From an uncultured Aquabacterium sp. (lineage in GTDB: Bacteria > Pseudomonadota > Gammaproteobacteria > Burkholderiales > Burkholderiaceae_C): a stretch of DNA of 5,291 nt. Positions 5,083 through 5,291 of this stretch are shown piece after piece. The translations under genes were made by a program, and so were the position numbers. A model generated the notes under the pieces. The model was not told the origin of the DNA, ran no database searches, and saw only the letters and a program-made list of their open reading frames with translations. How positions within the stretch are numbered: position 1 is the stretch's first letter; every line of letters starts with the position of its first letter. The stretch spans positions 1 through 5,291 of the forward strand of contig CALAKR010000339.1 in NCBI GenBank assembly GCA_937923225.1. Reading direction: 5' to 3'.

Positions 5083-5291
5083 TCAGCCCTGGGCACCTTG
5101 CTGCGACAAAGCCGCATGCGTGTAGCGCGCCACCAGGCTGACCAATTCTTCCTCACTGTAAGGCTTGCCGAGGTAATGGTTCACACCCAGCTCCGCGGCG
5201 TAATCGCGATGTTTCTGGGCGATCCGTGACGTAATCATCACGATCGGCACATCCTTCCAGCGGTCATCACCTCGCAAGTTGCGCACCAGAT
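5083..5291 (-). CDS. C-terminal end of a receiver (REC) domain protein, probably ChpA/PilL-type hybrid kinase; 5' part outside window
   Basis: Only the last 68 codons are present, ending at TGA (minus strand, 5085-5083). They encode the second half of a CheY-like receiver: strand 4 with the conserved Ser/Thr (VPIVMITSR), helix 4 (KHRDYAAELGV), and strand 5 with the conserved lysine in YLGKPYSEEEL. The phosphorylated aspartate lies beyond the window edge. The combination MITSR...KHR...GV..YLGKPY.EEEL is, as I recall, typical of the receiver that ends ChpA/PilL, the CheA-like hybrid kinase of the type IV pilus chemosensory (Chp) system, so this may be the tail of a very large protein. A stand-alone response regulator is the alternative. 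GTG at 5286 encodes an internal valine and is not a start. The diguanylate cyclase gene follows 56 bp downstream on the same strand. Confidence 0.85.
   Translation of the reverse strand, partial: LVRNLRGDDRWKDVPIVMITSRIAQKHRDYAAELGVNHYLGKPYSEEELVSLVARYTHAALSQQGAQG

Noticed and set aside
1..5291. Search for tRNA, rRNA, CRISPR arrays, insertion sequences, toxin-antitoxin or phage-defence genes
   Set aside because: No regularly spaced repeats, transposase motifs, tRNA cloverleaf or defence-family motifs were recognised; XerC here is the chromosomal housekeeping type, not an integrase next to an attachment site.

Overview
The window looks like a chromosomal core segment from a high-GC betaproteobacterium, most likely Burkholderiales of the Comamonadaceae/Sphaerotilaceae type. 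The reasons are the strong G/C third-position bias, the DUF484-xerC gene pair, and a GC-rich hairpin repeat between genes of a kind I recall from that group. The taxonomic call is inference; no rRNA or other marker gene is present.

Layout, left to right. (1) Positions 1-1638, plus strand: a DUF484/GAF-like protein missing only its first few residues, then xerC, the site-specific recombinase that resolves chromosome dimers, 16 bp downstream. (2) Positions 1658-2080, minus strand: a small BON-domain lipoprotein that converges on xerC. (3) Positions 2081-2281: a divergent intergenic region with two adjacent hairpins just upstream of the next gene. (4) Positions 2282-3475, plus strand: rlmI, a 23S rRNA cytosine-5 methyltransferase with a PUA domain. 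(5) Positions 3476-3985: about 510 bp with no convincing gene. It holds a cluster of strong GC-rich hairpins and is bracketed by a diverged inverted repeat of about 37 bp. (6) Positions 3986-5291, minus strand: a GAF-like/GGDEF diguanylate cyclase preceded by the C-terminal end of a receiver domain. That receiver end most resembles the tail of a ChpA/PilL-type chemotaxis hybrid kinase of the type IV pilus (Chp) system.

Functionally, the left half is housekeeping: chromosome dimer resolution, an envelope stress-type lipoprotein and ribosome modification. The right edge is the end of a signalling cluster in which a probable type IV pilus chemosensory kinase is followed by a c-di-GMP synthase. 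No mobile-element gene, CRISPR array, tRNA or rRNA was seen, and I see no clear candidate for a new biological system. The least explained part is the inverted-repeat-bounded, hairpin-rich stretch between rlmI and the diguanylate cyclase. The pairing of the diguanylate cyclase with the receiver protein is the most interesting functional association.
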